Assembly: GCA_003354135.1 (NCBI GenBank)
Contig: PIVK01000011.1
Coordinates: forward strand, 1-64,000
Direction of reading: 5' to 3'
Length of the DNA: 64,000 nucleotides
Origin: Rhodospirillales bacterium
Lineage (GTDB): Bacteria; Pseudomonadota; Alphaproteobacteria; Rhodospirillales; GLO-3
Position numbers and translations under genes: made by a program
In this document: positions 1 to 9,634 of the stretch, one piece after another
Layout: each line of letters opens with the position of its first letter
How positions within the stretch are numbered: the first letter of the stretch is position 1
The notes under the pieces: model-generated
The model's database searches: none
Seen by the model: the letters and a program-made list of their open reading frames with translations, nothing else
Told to the model about the DNA's origin: nothing

Positions 1-336
1 TTTGGCGATGAGCTTGATTTCGACAATACGGCCGCAGTAATTGATTTACTGGATATTGTGATCTCGGTCGATACCAGTCTTGCCCATCTTGCCGGAGCGA
101 TGGGAAAGCCCGTGTGGGTCTTGCTTTCGTTTAACCCTGACTGGAGATGGATGCTCTCGCGAGAAGATAGTCCTTGGTACCCTAATGCGAGACTATTCAG
201 GCAACCGGAATTCGGTGATTGGGAATCGGTCTTTAAATGCGTGGAAATTGAACTGGAGAACTTGTTTTCGAAAGAAATGGGCCGCCGTGCCGTGGCGCCC
301 GGAAAACATGTGACGCCGGGAAACGAGGCGGGTTGA
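1..336 (+). CDS. Glycosyltransferase family 9-like protein, C-terminal part (5' truncated by window)
   Basis: The reading frame is open from the first base and stops with TGA at 334-336, so only the last 111 residues are present. The segment ISVDTSLAHLAGAMGKPVW is typical of the C-terminal nucleotide-sugar site of GT9 / heptosyltransferase-like enzymes, which in Rhodospirillales are often fused behind TPR repeats. The following RWMLSREDSPWYPNARLFRQ also fits that group. The donor and acceptor cannot be told. It converges on the minus-strand histidine operon, with a hairpin between them. The TPR part, if any, lies outside the window. Confidence 0.75.
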   Translation, partial: FGDELDFDNTAAVIDLLDIVISVDTSLAHLAGAMGKPVWVLLSFNPDWRWMLSREDSPWYPNARLFRQPEFGDWESVFKCVEIELENLFSKEMGRRAVAPGKHVTPGNEAG

Positions 337-357
337 TATCTCGCGTGGGGCGGTTCG

Positions 358-405
358 CCGGGAAGTGGTTCAAGACGATATCATTGAACCACGAAAGCTT
401 CCCGG
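358..405. terminator. Imperfect hairpin between convergent genes
   Basis: CCGGGAAG (358-365) pairs with CTTCCCGG (398-405), and the inner GTGGTTCAA (365-373) pairs with TTGAACCAC (384-392), leaving a small GAAAG bulge and a 10-nt loop. It sits between the convergent glycosyltransferase and HIT genes, where a bidirectional terminator is plausible. There is no T-run on either side, so it may instead be a dispersed palindromic repeat. Confidence 0.4.
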
Positions 406-420
406 GTCACGGGCGGGATG

Positions 421-783
421 TCACCGTACCAACATCGGGCCCAGATCGCGACCGCCGAAGATGTGAAGGTGGAAGTGGGGAACCTCCTGATGGGCGTCGG
501 CTCCGGTATTGGTCAACGTGCGATAGCCACCCTCTTCCAGGCCCAGCTGCTTGGCGGTTGCGCCCACGGCCCGGTAGAAACCGGTGATGAGCTCAGGGGG
601 CGCATCCGCCGAAAAATCGGCCAGTGAAACGTATGGACCCTTGGGAATCACCAGCACGTGAACCGGCGCCTGGGGGTTGATGTCATGGAAGGCAACGGCG
701 AAGTCGTCCTCGTAGGCCTTGTTGCACGGGATTTCGCCTCTCAGGATCTTGGCGAAAATGTTGGTGTCATCGTAGGTCGTCAT
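421..783 (-). CDS. HIT (histidine triad) family nucleotide-binding protein
   Basis: This 120-residue protein has the full length of HinT-type purine nucleoside phosphoramidate hydrolases. The N-terminal IFAKILRGEIPCNKAYEDD and the C-terminal HFHLHIFGGRDLGPM with the HxHxH triad are diagnostic. The middle histidine is the catalytic nucleophile in the family. It is the last gene of the his operon and starts inside the stop of hisE (ATGA overlap at 780-783). This position is common in Alphaproteobacteria and suggests co-transcription rather than a role in histidine synthesis. Confidence 0.95.
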   Translation of the reverse strand: MTTYDDTNIFAKILRGEIPCNKAYEDDFAVAFHDINPQAPVHVLVIPKGPYVSLADFSADAPPELITGFYRAVGATAKQLGLEEGGYRTLTNTGADAHQEVPHFHLHIFGGRDLGPMLVR

Positions 784-1106
784 GATTTCCCCCTGTTCGC
801 TTTCTCGATCAGCCCCGAGGTGCCTTTACGCTGTTCCAGGGCCCGCCAAACGTCGGCGGGTGCAACCCCGACCTCAGCCCAGAGCACCAGGAGATGATAC
901 AGAAGGTCGGCGCTTTCCGCAGCCACGTCTTTAGGCGACTGGTCGAGCGCCGCAACCACCGTCTCCACCGCTTCCTCGCCCAGTTTCTGACAGATTTTGC
1001 CACGCCCCTTTGTGAACAGCTTGGCAGTGTAGGATATCTTGGGATCCCCACCTTTGCGGCTGATGATGACCGCATGCAGACGATCGAGAATAGTGGCGTC
1101 GGTCAT
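780..1106 (-). CDS. hisE: Phosphoribosyl-ATP pyrophosphohydrolase HisE
   Basis: The 108-residue protein hydrolyses PR-ATP to PR-AMP, step 2 of histidine synthesis. The stretch KLGEEAVETVVAAL carries the acidic metal-binding residues of the all-alpha NTP pyrophosphatase fold, followed by ESADLLYHLLVLWAEVGV. The open frame continues upstream to 1157, but the ATG at 1106 gives the normal family length and lies 2 nt after the hisF stop. The hisI cyclohydrolase is neither fused to it nor present in the window. Confidence 0.96.
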   Translation of the reverse strand: MTDATILDRLHAVIISRKGGDPKISYTAKLFTKGRGKICQKLGEEAVETVVAALDQSPKDVAAESADLLYHLLVLWAEVGVAPADVWRALEQRKGTSGLIEKANRGKS

Positions 1107-1108
1107 GG

Positions 1109-1870
1109 TCAAACCTCCCGAACCGCGACGCCGGCCGCCGCCATATGGGCCTTGCATTCGCGGATCGTATAGGTTCCAAAATGGAAAATAGAGGCCGCCA
1201 GCACAGCCGAGGCATGGCCCTCGGTCACCCCTTCTACCAGATGGTCAAGATTGCCTACGCCGCCTGATGCGATGACCGGAATGCTGACGGCATCCGAGAT
1301 GGCGCGGGTCAGCGGCAGGTTGAAACCGATCTTGGTCCCGTCCCGGTCCATGGAGGTGAGCAGAATCTCGCCGGCGCCGAGGTCGACCATCTTCTTCGAC
1401 CATTCGACGGCGTCGATACCGGTTGGCACCCGCCCGCCGTGGGTGAAAATCTCGTGCCTGCCGTCAACCACCGTCTTGGCGTCCACCGAGACCACGATAC
1501 ACTGGCTGCCGAATTTCTCCGCCGCCTCACGCACAAAATCGGGGTTCTTCACGGCAGCCGTGTTGATGGAGACCTTGTCAGCCCCGGCCAGCAGCAGTTT
1601 CCGCACGTCCTCGGGCGTACGCACGCCACCACCGACGGTGACCGGCATGAAGCATTGTTCCGCCGTCTTGGCCACCACGTCATAGATGGTGTCCCGGTTC
1701 TCGTGGCTGGCGGTGATATCGAGAAAGCAAAGCTCGTCCGCCCCTTCGCGGTCGTAGATGCGGGCTTGCTCCACCGGATCGCCGGCATCCACAAGATCGA
1801 CAAAATTGACGCCCTTGACCACGCGGCCCCGGTCTACGTCGAGACAGGGGATGATACGGGTTTTCAGCAT
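1109..1870 (-). CDS. hisF: Imidazole glycerol phosphate synthase cyclase subunit HisF
   Basis: The 253-residue TIM barrel makes IGP and AICAR from PRFAR, using ammonia delivered by HisH. It starts with [20 protein letters not shown], which holds the catalytic aspartate of the first strand. The second catalytic aspartate is in [14 protein letters not shown], and the phosphate-binding loops [10 protein letters not shown] and [11 protein letters not shown] are intact. The frame is open upstream to 1978, but the ATG at 1870 matches the family N-terminus and sits 16 nt after hisA. Confidence 0.98.
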   Translation of the reverse strand: MLKTRIIPCLDVDRGRVVKGVNFVDLVDAGDPVEQARIYDREGADELCFLDITASHENRDTIYDVVAKTAEQCFMPVTVGGGVRTPEDVRKLLLAGADKVSINTAAVKNPDFVREAAEKFGSQCIVVSVDAKTVVDGRHEIFTHGGRVPTGIDAVEWSKKMVDLGAGEILLTSMDRDGTKIGFNLPLTRAISDAVSIPVIASGGVGNLDHLVEGVTEGHASAVLAASIFHFGTYTIRECKAHMAAAGVAVREV

Positions 1871-1886
1871 GGCCGGTCCTTCCCCG

Positions 1887-2612
1887 TCACGAGCCCAGCA
1901 ACCGGTTGGCGTCCGCCGGGTCAATGCGTCCGTCATAGACCGCGCGACCCGAGATGACGCCTTCCAACACGTCTCCACCCGCCGCCTTCACTGCCTCAAG
2001 GTCCGCCATCGACGAGAGGCCGCCCGACAGGATAACGGGGATGGAGATGGCGCGGGCCAGGTCCAGCGTGGCCTCCGTATTGGGGCCTTCCATGGCGCCG
2101 TCGCGTGCGATGTCGGTGTAAATGATGGCCGCCACGCCGGCGTCCTCGAATTTAGCGGCCAGGTCGAGGGCCGTGATCTCCGAGACTTCGGCCCAACCCT
2201 CGACGGCAACGAAGCCGTCCTTGGCATCGATGCCCACCGCGATGCGGCCGGGATGGCGTCGGCAGGCTACCCTGACCAAGTCCGGGTCGCGAAGCGCCAC
2301 CGTTCCCAGGATCACCCGCTCGACCCCCTTCTCAAGCCAGAAATCTATGGTCTCCATGGTTCGGATGCCGCCGCCGAACTCCACCCTCATGGAAACCGCC
2401 CTCAGGATCGCTTCGACAGCGTCGGCATTGACCGGTCGCCCCTCGAAGGCACCGTTAAGGTCCACCACATGGAGCCAAACGCAGCCCGCCCCCTCGAAGG
2501 CCTTGGCCTGGGCCGCAGGGTCGTCGCCGAATACGGTGGCTTGGTCCATCTCGCCCCGGAGCAAGCGCACGCATTGGCCGTCTTTCAGGTCGATGGCGGG
2601 CAGGAAATTCAT
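1887..2612 (-). CDS. hisA: ProFAR isomerase HisA
   Basis: The 241-residue TIM-barrel isomerase converts ProFAR to PRFAR. The N-terminal [18 protein letters not shown] contains the catalytic aspartate, and [16 protein letters not shown] contains the second one. [11 protein letters not shown] and [12 protein letters not shown] form the two phosphate sites. It lies directly after hisH (stop 2614, start 2612) and before hisF, the standard alphaproteobacterial order. Confidence 0.98.
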   Translation of the reverse strand: MNFLPAIDLKDGQCVRLLRGEMDQATVFGDDPAAQAKAFEGAGCVWLHVVDLNGAFEGRPVNADAVEAILRAVSMRVEFGGGIRTMETIDFWLEKGVERVILGTVALRDPDLVRVACRRHPGRIAVGIDAKDGFVAVEGWAEVSEITALDLAAKFEDAGVAAIIYTDIARDGAMEGPNTEATLDLARAISIPVILSGGLSSMADLEAVKAAGGDVLEGVISGRAVYDGRIDPADANRLLGS

Positions 2613-2613
2613 G

Positions 2614-3258
2614 TCAGGGTTTCCACTTGAGGAAATTTGTGATCAACGCCAAGCCGGCAGCCTGGCTTTTTTCGGGATGGAACTGGGTGCCGACCATGTT
2701 GTCGCGTCCGATCATGGCCGTCACCGCGCCGCCGTAATCGGTGCTCGCCAGGACATGCATCGGGTCCGCCGCGAGAAAGGCGTAGGAATGGACGAAGTAG
2801 ACGTCGCGTCCCGCATCCAGGCCCTTCAGCACTGGATGGTCGGGGGCGGTGAAACGAAGCGTGTTCCAGCCCATGTGAGGGATCTTGAGAGTTTCGTCCA
2901 AAGGCTCCAGCGCCGTGACATCGCCAGGCACCCAGCCCAGCCCCGTATGTTTGCCGTGCTCCAGCCCGCGTTCGGCCATCAGCTGCATGCCGACGCAGAT
3001 GCCCAGAAAGGGCCGGCCGCGGACGGCCACCGCCTCCTGCAAAGCCTCAACCATCCCGCCTACCGCGTCGAGTCCACGCCGGCAATCGCCGAAAGCACCG
3101 ACCCCGGGCAACACGACATGGCTGGCGTCGCGGAGCGCCTTCGGATTATCGGTAACCCGCACCTCGACGCCAATAGAAGCATCCGCCTCGGCGCGCTCAA
3201 AGGCCTTGGCACAGGACCGCAGATTCCCGGATCCGTAATCGATGATGACGACACTCAT
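2614..3258 (-). CDS. hisH: Imidazole glycerol phosphate synthase glutaminase subunit HisH
   Basis: The 214-residue class I glutamine amidotransferase supplies ammonia to HisF. The nucleophilic cysteine is in [11 protein letters not shown], and the His-Glu pair is in [13 protein letters not shown]. The start [15 protein letters not shown] at 3258 is the family N-terminus. It overlaps the stop of the upstream DUF2628 gene by 4 nt (ATGA), so the long open frame further upstream is not used. Confidence 0.98.
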   Translation of the reverse strand: MSVVIIDYGSGNLRSCAKAFERAEADASIGVEVRVTDNPKALRDASHVVLPGVGAFGDCRRGLDAVGGMVEALQEAVAVRGRPFLGICVGMQLMAERGLEHGKHTGLGWVPGDVTALEPLDETLKIPHMGWNTLRFTAPDHPVLKGLDAGRDVYFVHSYAFLAADPMHVLASTDYGGAVTAMIGRDNMVGTQFHPEKSQAAGLALITNFLKWKP

Positions 3259-3626
3259 GACGGGGACTGCTCCACGCCCTGTTCCAGATAACGGTGATGG
3301 GCCGCATCGGCGTCGGCCGCCGCCACCACCTCCTGTAACACCCAACCCTTGGCTTCCAGCGCCCGGCGGTGGAGATCGTTGGCGACGAAGCCGATGATGG
3401 CGACGACACCGAAGTTGACCGCCGAATGGGCCTCGGACGCCCCGAGCAGCGCCCCCAAGGCGACACTCGTGGCGACCATGGCTGCCAGCATGCCGCCCGC
3501 CAACCACCAGAGCCGGTGCCATAAGGCCCAGAACACGGTGAAGGCGACGGCGGGCCAGGAAAAGCCCTCCTTGATCAGCACCGGCTCCGGCTCGCCCGGT
3601 TTGGTGTAAACGGTATAAATCCGCAT
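3255..3626 (-). CDS. DUF2628 membrane protein inside the his operon
   Basis: This 123-residue protein starts [24 protein letters not shown], the typical opening of DUF2628 proteins. A tryptophan-rich stretch ([14 protein letters not shown]) and two to three hydrophobic helices follow (residues about 26-85). The function is unknown. In many Alphaproteobacteria such a gene sits between hisB and hisH, as here, with a 9-nt gap to hisB and a 4-nt overlap with hisH. It is probably co-expressed with the pathway, but no catalytic role can be read from the sequence. Confidence 0.85.
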   Translation of the reverse strand: MRIYTVYTKPGEPEPVLIKEGFSWPAVAFTVFWALWHRLWWLAGGMLAAMVATSVALGALLGASEAHSAVNFGVVAIIGFVANDLHRRALEAKGWVLQEVVAAADADAAHHRYLEQGVEQSPS

Positions 3627-3635
3627 GTGACCCGC

Positions 3636-4235
3636 CTAGAGGGACCCGCCCAGAATGCCCTTGGTCGACGGCACGGCGCCGGCCTTGCGGGGGTCGATCT
3701 CGACCGCCTGGCGCAGGGCCCGGGCCAGAGCCTTGTAGGCCGACTCGGCGATGTGGTGGTTATTGCCGCCATAGAGGCACTCCACATGCAGGGTCAGGCC
3801 GGCCGCCTGAGCGAAGGCTTGGAACCACTCTTTGAACAGTTCCGTGTCCATCTCGCCCAGCTTATCGCGTACGAAATTCATCCTCCACACAAGGTGGGGC
3901 CGGTTGGAGGCATCCAGCGCCACCCGAGTCAGGGCCTCGTCCATGGGAGCCAGGGCCGAGCCGTAGCGCGTGATCCCCTTCCGGTCCCCCAGCGCCTTGG
4001 CAATTGCTTCGCCCAGCGCAATTCCAGTGTCTTCCGTAGTGTGATGGAAGTCGATGTGCAGGTCGCCCTCGGCTTTGACCGTGATGTCGATCAGGCTGTG
4101 ACGCGACAGCTGTTCCAGCATGTGGTCGAGAAATCCGATTCCCGTTGAGATGTCATATATCCCCGTGCCGTCGAGGTCGACGGTGGCGGTGACAGCGGTT
4201 TCGTGGGTCTTGCGTTCCACCGTGGCGTTGCGCAT
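3636..4235 (-). CDS. hisB: Imidazoleglycerol-phosphate dehydratase HisB
   Basis: The 199-residue Mn-dependent dehydratase converts IGP to imidazole-acetol phosphate. It lacks the phosphatase domain of the bifunctional E. coli enzyme. Metal-ligand motifs are visible: [14 protein letters not shown] and [16 protein letters not shown] in the first half, and [19 protein letters not shown] in the second. AGGAG lies about 8 nt before the ATG. It is the first gene of the minus-strand his operon and is divergent from hslV, so the operon promoter should lie in 4236-4356. Confidence 0.98.
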   Translation of the reverse strand: MRNATVERKTHETAVTATVDLDGTGIYDISTGIGFLDHMLEQLSRHSLIDITVKAEGDLHIDFHHTTEDTGIALGEAIAKALGDRKGITRYGSALAPMDEALTRVALDASNRPHLVWRMNFVRDKLGEMDTELFKEWFQAFAQAAGLTLHVECLYGGNNHHIAESAYKALARALRQAVEIDPRKAGAVPSTKGILGGSL

Positions 4236-4356
4236 GGCGGTTCTCCTGAAGACAAATCCGCCAACTTTTTAGCAGGTCGGTCCCGCCTTCGCCAGTCCTG
4301 CCCCTTCACAAGCCGCAAATCCCGGCTATATAGTCGCTAAATGGAGGATCCGACCC
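4236..4356. promoter_or_regulatory. Divergent promoter region between hisB and hslV
   Basis: These 121 bp separate two divergent operons and must hold both promoters. A strong GGAGG ribosome site lies at 4343-4347, 9 nt before the hslV ATG. A TATATAG-like segment near 4327 could serve as a -10 element for hslV. I could not identify a convincing heat-shock -35/-10 pair by eye. Confidence 0.4.
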
Positions 4357-4908
4357 ATGAGCACCGATATGCATCCCGCCCCCTGGCATGGCACGACCAT
4401 TTTGCTGGTGAAGAAAGGTGGTAAGACCGTGATCGCCGGCGATGGCCAGGTGAGTCTGGGCGACACAGTGGTCAAGGCCAACGCCAAGAAGGTCCGCCGT
4501 CTTGCCGACAGCGGGGTCATTGGCGGTTTCGCCGGGGCCACGGCGGACGCCTTCACGTTGTTCGAGCGCCTGGAAACCAAGCTCGAGCAGTATCCCAAGC
4601 AGCTGACACGCGCTTGCGTCGAACTGGCCAAGGACTGGCGCACCGATCGCTACCTCAGACGCTTGGAGGCGATGATGATCGTCGCCGACACCGATGTTGC
4701 CCTGGTGCTCACCGGCACCGGTGATGTCTTGGAGCCGGAGGACGGCATCGTCGGGATCGGCTCGGGCGGCAACTACGCGCTGGCCGCGGCCCGGGCAATG
4801 GCAGATCAGGACGACATGGATGCCGAGTCCATCGCGCGGCGAGCGCTGGCAATCGCCAGCGACATCTGCGTTTACACAAACGCCAACCTGACCGTCGAGG
4901 TTCTATGA
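4357..4908 (+). CDS. hslV: ATP-dependent protease subunit HslV
   Basis: The 183-residue peptidase forms the double hexamer core of the HslUV protease. The catalytic N-terminal threonine exposed after processing is in [13 protein letters not shown], following a short propeptide ([10 protein letters not shown]). The conserved [20 protein letters not shown] and [14 protein letters not shown] are present. Its stop overlaps the hslU start (ATGA, 4905-4908), so the two subunits are translationally coupled. Confidence 0.98.
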   Translation: MSTDMHPAPWHGTTILLVKKGGKTVIAGDGQVSLGDTVVKANAKKVRRLADSGVIGGFAGATADAFTLFERLETKLEQYPKQLTRACVELAKDWRTDRYLRRLEAMMIVADTDVALVLTGTGDVLEPEDGIVGIGSGGNYALAAARAMADQDDMDAESIARRALAIASDICVYTNANLTVEVL

Positions 4909-6236
4909 CCACTTTACCCGCTTCTGCTTTCACGCCACGCGAGATCGTCTCCGAACTCGACCGTTTCATCATCGGTCAGGACGACGCCAAGCGCGCGGTG
5001 GCCATCGCGCTGCGCAACCGTTGGCGCCGCCAGCAGCTGGACGAGACCATGCGTGAGGAGGTTTACCCCAAAAACATCCTCATGATAGGCCCGACCGGCG
5101 TCGGCAAGACCGAGATCGCGCGTCGTCTCGCCAACTTGGCCCAGGCCCCTTTTGTTAAGGTGGAGGCAACCAAGTTCACCGAAGTGGGCTACGTCGGCCG
5201 CGATGTAGAGCAGATTATCCGCGATCTGATCGAGATCGCCGTCCTTCATACCCGGGACCGCATGCGCAAATCGGTTCACGCCAAGGCCGAGCTGATGGCG
5301 GAGGAACGGGTTCTGGACGCGCTGGTCGGCGAGGGCGCATCCAAGGACACGCGGGAGAAGTTCCGCAAGATGTTGCGCGAAGGCAAGATGGATGACAAGG
5401 AAATCGAGATCCAGGTCGAGGATGGCGCCGGCATGTCCCTGCCCACCATCGACATTCCCGGCTCGCCCGGGGCCCAGATGGGAATGCTCAACCTCAACGA
5501 TATCTTCGGCAAAGCCTTCGGCGGACGCACCAAGCCGCGCAAAACGGCCGTTGCCGACTCCTACGACCTGCTGATGGCCCAGGAAAGCGACAAGCTGCTG
5601 GACGAGGAAGAGGTGATCCGAGTTTCAATCGAGGCCGTAGAGAACAACGGCATCGTGTTCCTGGACGAGATCGACAAGATCACCGCCCGCTCCGAAGGCA
5701 CCCGAGTCGGCGCCGACGTCAGCCGCGAGGGCGTGCAACGCGACCTCCTGCCCCTGATCGAGGGCACAACGGTGAGCACCAAGCGGGGGGCGGTCAAGAC
5801 TGATCACATCCTGTTCATCGCCTCGGGGGCTTTCCATATTGCCAAGCCGTCCGACATGTTGCCGGAACTGCAGGGCCGGCTGCCGATCCGGGTTGAGCTC
5901 AAGGCGCTGACGCGCGACGACTTCGTCCGCATTCTTACCGAGCCGGAAGCCAGCCTGGTCAAGCAGTACAAAGCGTTGATGGCGGTGGAAGAGGTAACGC
6001 TCGACTTCACCGAAGATGCCATTGGCGAGATCGCCAACATTTCTGTCGAGATCAACGAGAATGTGGAGAATATTGGGGCCAGACGTTTACAGACGGTGAT
6101 TGAGAAACTGGTTGAGGAAATCAGTTTCTCGGCTTCCGAACGCTCCGGTGACGCCATCACGCTCACCGCCGAGGACGTCCGTGAACGGGTTGGCGAGTTG
6201 GCCAAGAACACCGACTTGACGAAATTTATTTTATAA
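4905..6236 (+). CDS. hslU: HslU AAA+ unfoldase of the HslUV protease
   Basis: The 443-residue AAA+ ATPase unfolds substrates for HslV. The Walker A site is [15 protein letters not shown] and the pore-loop region is [18 protein letters not shown]. The I-domain spans about residues 110-230, and Walker B is IVFLDEIDK. The C-terminus ends DLTKFIL, the tail that docks into HslV and activates it. Length and order are normal. Confidence 0.98.
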   Translation: MTTLPASAFTPREIVSELDRFIIGQDDAKRAVAIALRNRWRRQQLDETMREEVYPKNILMIGPTGVGKTEIARRLANLAQAPFVKVEATKFTEVGYVGRDVEQIIRDLIEIAVLHTRDRMRKSVHAKAELMAEERVLDALVGEGASKDTREKFRKMLREGKMDDKEIEIQVEDGAGMSLPTIDIPGSPGAQMGMLNLNDIFGKAFGGRTKPRKTAVADSYDLLMAQESDKLLDEEEVIRVSIEAVENNGIVFLDEIDKITARSEGTRVGADVSREGVQRDLLPLIEGTTVSTKRGAVKTDHILFIASGAFHIAKPSDMLPELQGRLPIRVELKALTRDDFVRILTEPEASLVKQYKALMAVEEVTLDFTEDAIGEIANISVEINENVENIGARRLQTVIEKLVEEISFSASERSGDAITLTAEDVRERVGELAKNTDLTKFIL

Positions 6237-6323
6237 CCGCAACTGCCCTGCGCCCGGGCGAGGGCAGCAGACCTTCCAACACCGCAGTGCCCAGGAGGCC
6301 CAGGCCGCCAGAACCGCGATGGC

Positions 6324-6342
6324 ACCGGGAATCGATCCCGGT
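6324..6342. terminator. Short hairpin after hslU
   Basis: ACCGGGA (6324-6330) and TCCCGGT (6336-6342) pair perfectly around a 5-nt loop between convergent hslU and the Smr gene. No T-run follows, so termination activity is only possible. The rest of 6237-6361 shows no further structure that I can name. Confidence 0.35.
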
Positions 6343-6361
6343 ATCTTGACCAGAGAAAAAG

Positions 6362-6922
6362 TCACCGATCCCGCTTCAATAGGACGTAGAGCGCGCCTTC
6401 GCCGCCATCCTTGGGCCGGGCATGGGTGAACGACAGCACCTTCTCGCGCAAGGGCGCCATATTAAGCCAGCGGGGCACCGACTGGCGCAGAACGCCGGTG
6501 GTGCCGTCGGGCCGGGACCCCTTTCCGGTCACCACCAGGACGCAACGCCGCCCTGCCGCTCGTGAGCTGGCAATGAAGGCGCAAAGGGCACGGTAGGCTT
6601 CCTCCTGCGTATGACCGTGCAGGTCGATCCGGGCCCCTATTTTCATCCTGCCCTTTTTGAGCCGGTCTGCCGAGCGCCGGTCGAGCCCGGGTGCCGAGCC
6701 GAGTGAAAGTTCGGGGAGTTGTTTCGATGGCGGCACGAAAATTGGCGGCGGGGGCGGGTCCGCCGATACCGCGCAAGGCTTCCCGGCAGCTTTTGAAGCT
6801 TCCGGTGATTCGGCCGGAGGATACAGGTTGGAAGGCCGCTTCAGCGGCGTGATGGTTTTCACCACACGGTGCCAGAGAAGGGCATCTTCATGAGAGAGGC
6901 GGCTGGGTTTCTTTCGCGACAT
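6362..6922 (-). CDS. Smr/MutS2-type endonuclease domain protein
   Basis: The 186-residue protein has a disordered, proline-rich N-terminal half. Its C-terminal Smr domain (about residues 95-186) contains IDLHGHTQEEAYRAL and VLVVTGKGSRPDGTTGVL, the LHG and TGxG motifs of this nuclease fold. In Alphaproteobacteria this gene regularly follows mltA, as here on the minus strand. It probably acts on nucleic acid, but the substrate is not known from the sequence. Confidence 0.9.
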   Translation of the reverse strand: MSRKKPSRLSHEDALLWHRVVKTITPLKRPSNLYPPAESPEASKAAGKPCAVSADPPPPPIFVPPSKQLPELSLGSAPGLDRRSADRLKKGRMKIGARIDLHGHTQEEAYRALCAFIASSRAAGRRCVLVVTGKGSRPDGTTGVLRQSVPRWLNMAPLREKVLSFTHARPKDGGEGALYVLLKRDR

Positions 6923-6976
6923 CGTGAGAAATCAATGGTTCGGGCCGGTTTCTTGACTCAATGTTCCGGCGTCAAA

Positions 6977-8212
6977 TCATAAGCCTTTGGCCTGTCGAAG
7001 GTCCCATCCGGCGACGCCGCGAGGCAGCAGCAGCCAGAGCTGTCCCGTCTGCTTCATACGCCCGGCGTTCGCGGCAGCGGTCTCGCCATATCCCCAAAAG
7101 AAGTCGCCCCGCACCGGTCCCTTGATGGCGCCGCCGGTATCTTGGGCTACCATAAGGCGGCGCAAGGGTTTTTCCGATAGAGGCTCGGTGGTCGCCAGCC
7201 AAACAGGCACGCCGTAGGGGATAAAAACCCTGTCGACGGCAAGGCTGCGGCCCGGTGTCAGGGGCACACCCTGGGCGCCCACCGGCCCGTCGCTGTCATT
7301 GCGATGTTTGAAGAAGATGTAGGAGGGGTTGATGTCAAGTAGCTGCGCCCCCTCCTCCGGGTTGGCTTTGATCCAGGCACGGATCCCCTGCATGGACGCG
7401 GAATGCTTATCGAGGGCGCCTCGTTTGATGAGCTCCCTGCCCACCGAGCGATAGCTGTGGCCGTTGCGCCCGGCAAAGCCCATGTGGACGACCGAGCCGT
7501 CGTCCAGTTCCACGCGGCCCGAGCCCTGGATGTGGAGCACGAAAGAGTCGATGGGGTCGTCCACCCAAAGGATGGGCCGGGCCTTGCCGGAAAGTGCACC
7601 CTGCTTTATCTCGGCCCGGGTGTGATACGGCACGAAGCGTCCGTTCTCGACCCGGCCGGTTAGCGCCTTGCCCCTCCATTCGGGCCGGAAGCGCCCAAGG
7701 TCGGCGGTCACCAAGTCGCCGGGCGGACCATAGATAGGATAGCGGTAAGGGCCATGACGGCGGCGCGACCCGGTAAGCTTGGCCTCGTAATAGCCGGTAA
7801 TGAGGCCGTCTGGACCACCGTTGTTGGTCACCTGGAAGGGAGTGAACCAGGCTTCAAAGAACTCCCGAACCAGGGAACCGTCTTGCGGCGGCACTTCTGC
7901 CGCTGCCTCGCAAATAGGCAGCCAATCGCGGATCTGCCCCGCGAGACCGGTCTTGCGGATCTCGGTTGCCGCACCCAGATTGTCGAGGAACCGCTCCGGC
8001 GGCTGGAGTTCGAGGCGCGCGCAGGATTTGAGAAACGCCACCAGAGCCTGGGAATGGTGGTCGGTCCGCCAACCGGAAAGGTTTCGAAACGGCGATGGTG
8101 CTAAAACTAGATGTGGTCCAGGGGGAACCGGCACCGCAGGCTGGGGGCCGGGGAGCTCCGCGCAGGCCGCCAGCAGACCCAGCAGCAAGGCGACAAGAGG
8201 ACGCTTAATCAA
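6977..8212 (-). CDS. mltA: Membrane-bound lytic murein transglycosylase A
   Basis: The 411-residue lipoprotein cleaves peptidoglycan glycan strands to 1,6-anhydro products. I place the start at TTG 8212, which overlaps the 3' end of the upstream Tim44-domain gene. From there a lipoprotein signal runs straight into the lipobox LLAAC (residues about 13-17). The MltA domain includes GLITGYYEAKLTGSRRR, and the catalytic aspartate lies in VAQDTGGAIKGPVRGDFFWG. The open frame upstream to 8335 lies inside the neighbouring gene and would bury the signal peptide. Confidence 0.92.
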   Translation of the reverse strand: MIKRPLVALLLGLLAACAELPGPQPAVPVPPGPHLVLAPSPFRNLSGWRTDHHSQALVAFLKSCARLELQPPERFLDNLGAATEIRKTGLAGQIRDWLPICEAAAEVPPQDGSLVREFFEAWFTPFQVTNNGGPDGLITGYYEAKLTGSRRRHGPYRYPIYGPPGDLVTADLGRFRPEWRGKALTGRVENGRFVPYHTRAEIKQGALSGKARPILWVDDPIDSFVLHIQGSGRVELDDGSVVHMGFAGRNGHSYRSVGRELIKRGALDKHSASMQGIRAWIKANPEEGAQLLDINPSYIFFKHRNDSDGPVGAQGVPLTPGRSLAVDRVFIPYGVPVWLATTEPLSEKPLRRLMVAQDTGGAIKGPVRGDFFWGYGETAAANAGRMKQTGQLWLLLPRGVAGWDLRQAKGL

Positions 8213-8885
8213 GGCTACGAGTCGCGACCAGAGTCCAGTTGGGATCGCGAGAGCGCATATCACGGGCGAAGGTCCAGAAATCGGTAACCTCGGAGACCAC
8301 GTTGGGATCTCCCTCCACAACGTTCCCTTCGGCATCGCGGGTCACTGTCACTTGTTCGCTGATGAATTTGACGGTGACGTAGGCTTCGCCGCCTTCCATA
8401 TAGGCTTCGACGATCTCGACCGAGCGGATTCCGACCAGAGTCTCGTCTAGGGTGTGACCCTGGTCTTCGCGATCCTGAATAGAGTGGGAGAAGTTGTCGA
8501 AAACCTCAGCATTCAGCAGGGGTTTCAAAGCCTTGCGGTCGCCGGAGGCGTAGGCTCCGAGGATCATCTCGAAGGCGATCTGGGCGCCGGACAGCAGCCC
8601 CTCTCCGTCGAACCCGGGATCGGCGTCCTTGATCTGGATGAGGCCCGCCGCCAACGGCGTTTGGGGGCTTTCGTCGTCCGCACTCGTCGCATCCGGATCG
8701 TCCCGGCCGGGAATATGGATCACGTTGTCGGGCGTTTCGTCAGCCCGACGCTCGGCACGGAACAAATCGTGGTGCCCGCCCTCATGGCCGTCGCGGCGTC
8801 CCAACACATTGCGCAGGCGCAGGATCAGGAAGCCCGCGACCATGGCGAACAAGATGATATCGAAGAAGGGGAAACCGTTATCCAT
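8205..8885 (-). CDS. Tim44/TimA-domain membrane-anchored protein
   Basis: The 226-residue protein has one N-terminal transmembrane helix (FFDIILFAMVAGFLILRLRNVLGRR) and an acidic linker. Its C-terminal Tim44-like domain (about residues 85-226) includes FEMILGAYASGDRKALKPLL and ends WTLVATRSLD. In Alphaproteobacteria the family sits between fxsA/secB and mltA, as here. A role at the inner membrane, by analogy with mitochondrial Tim44, is inferred only. Confidence 0.88.
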   Translation of the reverse strand: MDNGFPFFDIILFAMVAGFLILRLRNVLGRRDGHEGGHHDLFRAERRADETPDNVIHIPGRDDPDATSADDESPQTPLAAGLIQIKDADPGFDGEGLLSGAQIAFEMILGAYASGDRKALKPLLNAEVFDNFSHSIQDREDQGHTLDETLVGIRSVEIVEAYMEGGEAYVTVKFISEQVTVTRDAEGNVVEGDPNVVSEVTDFWTFARDMRSRDPNWTLVATRSLD

Positions 8886-9064
8886 GGACCTGAATGCTCC
8901 GGACGTGATCTGCTGGACCCCGGTCCGGCCCTGGGTTAAACACGGGACACACTAGCGGTTCGTATCCTAAACGTCCAGTCGACTGTACGGTGTTTGGGAG
9001 CAACCGGCTGCAGTAGTCCATTGACCTGTCCGATAGATAGGCGGTCGATGTCCCGGAGGCAAGC

Positions 9065-9568
9065 ATGCCGTTCGTCATTCTCGCGTTCTTCATTGGCATT
9101 CCCATTGCCGAGATTACCGTTTTCATCGACATCGGCGGGCGGATCGGACTGGCCGCAACCCTGGGACTGGTGGTGGTGACCGCAATCGTCGGCACGGTCC
9201 TCCTGCGCAATCAGGGTCTGGCGACCCTGGAAAAGGCACGGCGGAGTCTGGAAAACCACAGGTTCCCGGTGGACGAAGTCTTCGACGGACTCTGCCTCTT
9301 GGTCGCGGGGGCACTCCTGCTGACGCCGGGGTTCGTAACCGATGGCTTTGGACTGTTGTTGTTCCTGCCTCCGCTTCGGGCCCTGCTGCGAAAATGGACC
9401 TGGAACCGGATGGTGGCCGGCGGACGGGTTTCCGTAGGGACCGGTGGACAGGGACCGGTGCCGCCCGAAGGTTCAACCGTGATCGACGGTGATTTCGAGG
9501 TCGTAGAGACGTCGGAAGAACCCCGTCATGACGGGACCGGGAAAACCGAATCGCCAACCTTGCCGTGA
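9065..9568 (+). CDS. fxsA: FxsA family membrane protein
   Basis: The 167-residue cytoplasmic membrane protein begins PFVILAFFIGIPIAEITVFI. It has three hydrophobic helices and the conserved GLATLEKARRSL and ALLLTPGFVTDGFGLLLFLP segments. E. coli FxsA suppresses F-exclusion of phage T7; its cellular function is otherwise unclear. A GGAGG site lies 6-10 nt before the ATG. It is divergent from the Tim44 gene and precedes secB. Confidence 0.93.
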   Translation: MPFVILAFFIGIPIAEITVFIDIGGRIGLAATLGLVVVTAIVGTVLLRNQGLATLEKARRSLENHRFPVDEVFDGLCLLVAGALLLTPGFVTDGFGLLLFLPPLRALLRKWTWNRMVAGGRVSVGTGGQGPVPPEGSTVIDGDFEVVETSEEPRHDGTGKTESPTLP

Positions 9569-9634
9569 GCGGTTGTGGGAACGGTCGATCCATGGTAGCC
9601 AGAGGTTGATTTTTTGACTTCAGGGGAATCCGCC

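Noticed and set aside
6321-6345. tRNA T-arm-like hairpin after hslU
   Set aside because: No acceptor, D or anticodon arms surround it; it is only a short perfect hairpin.
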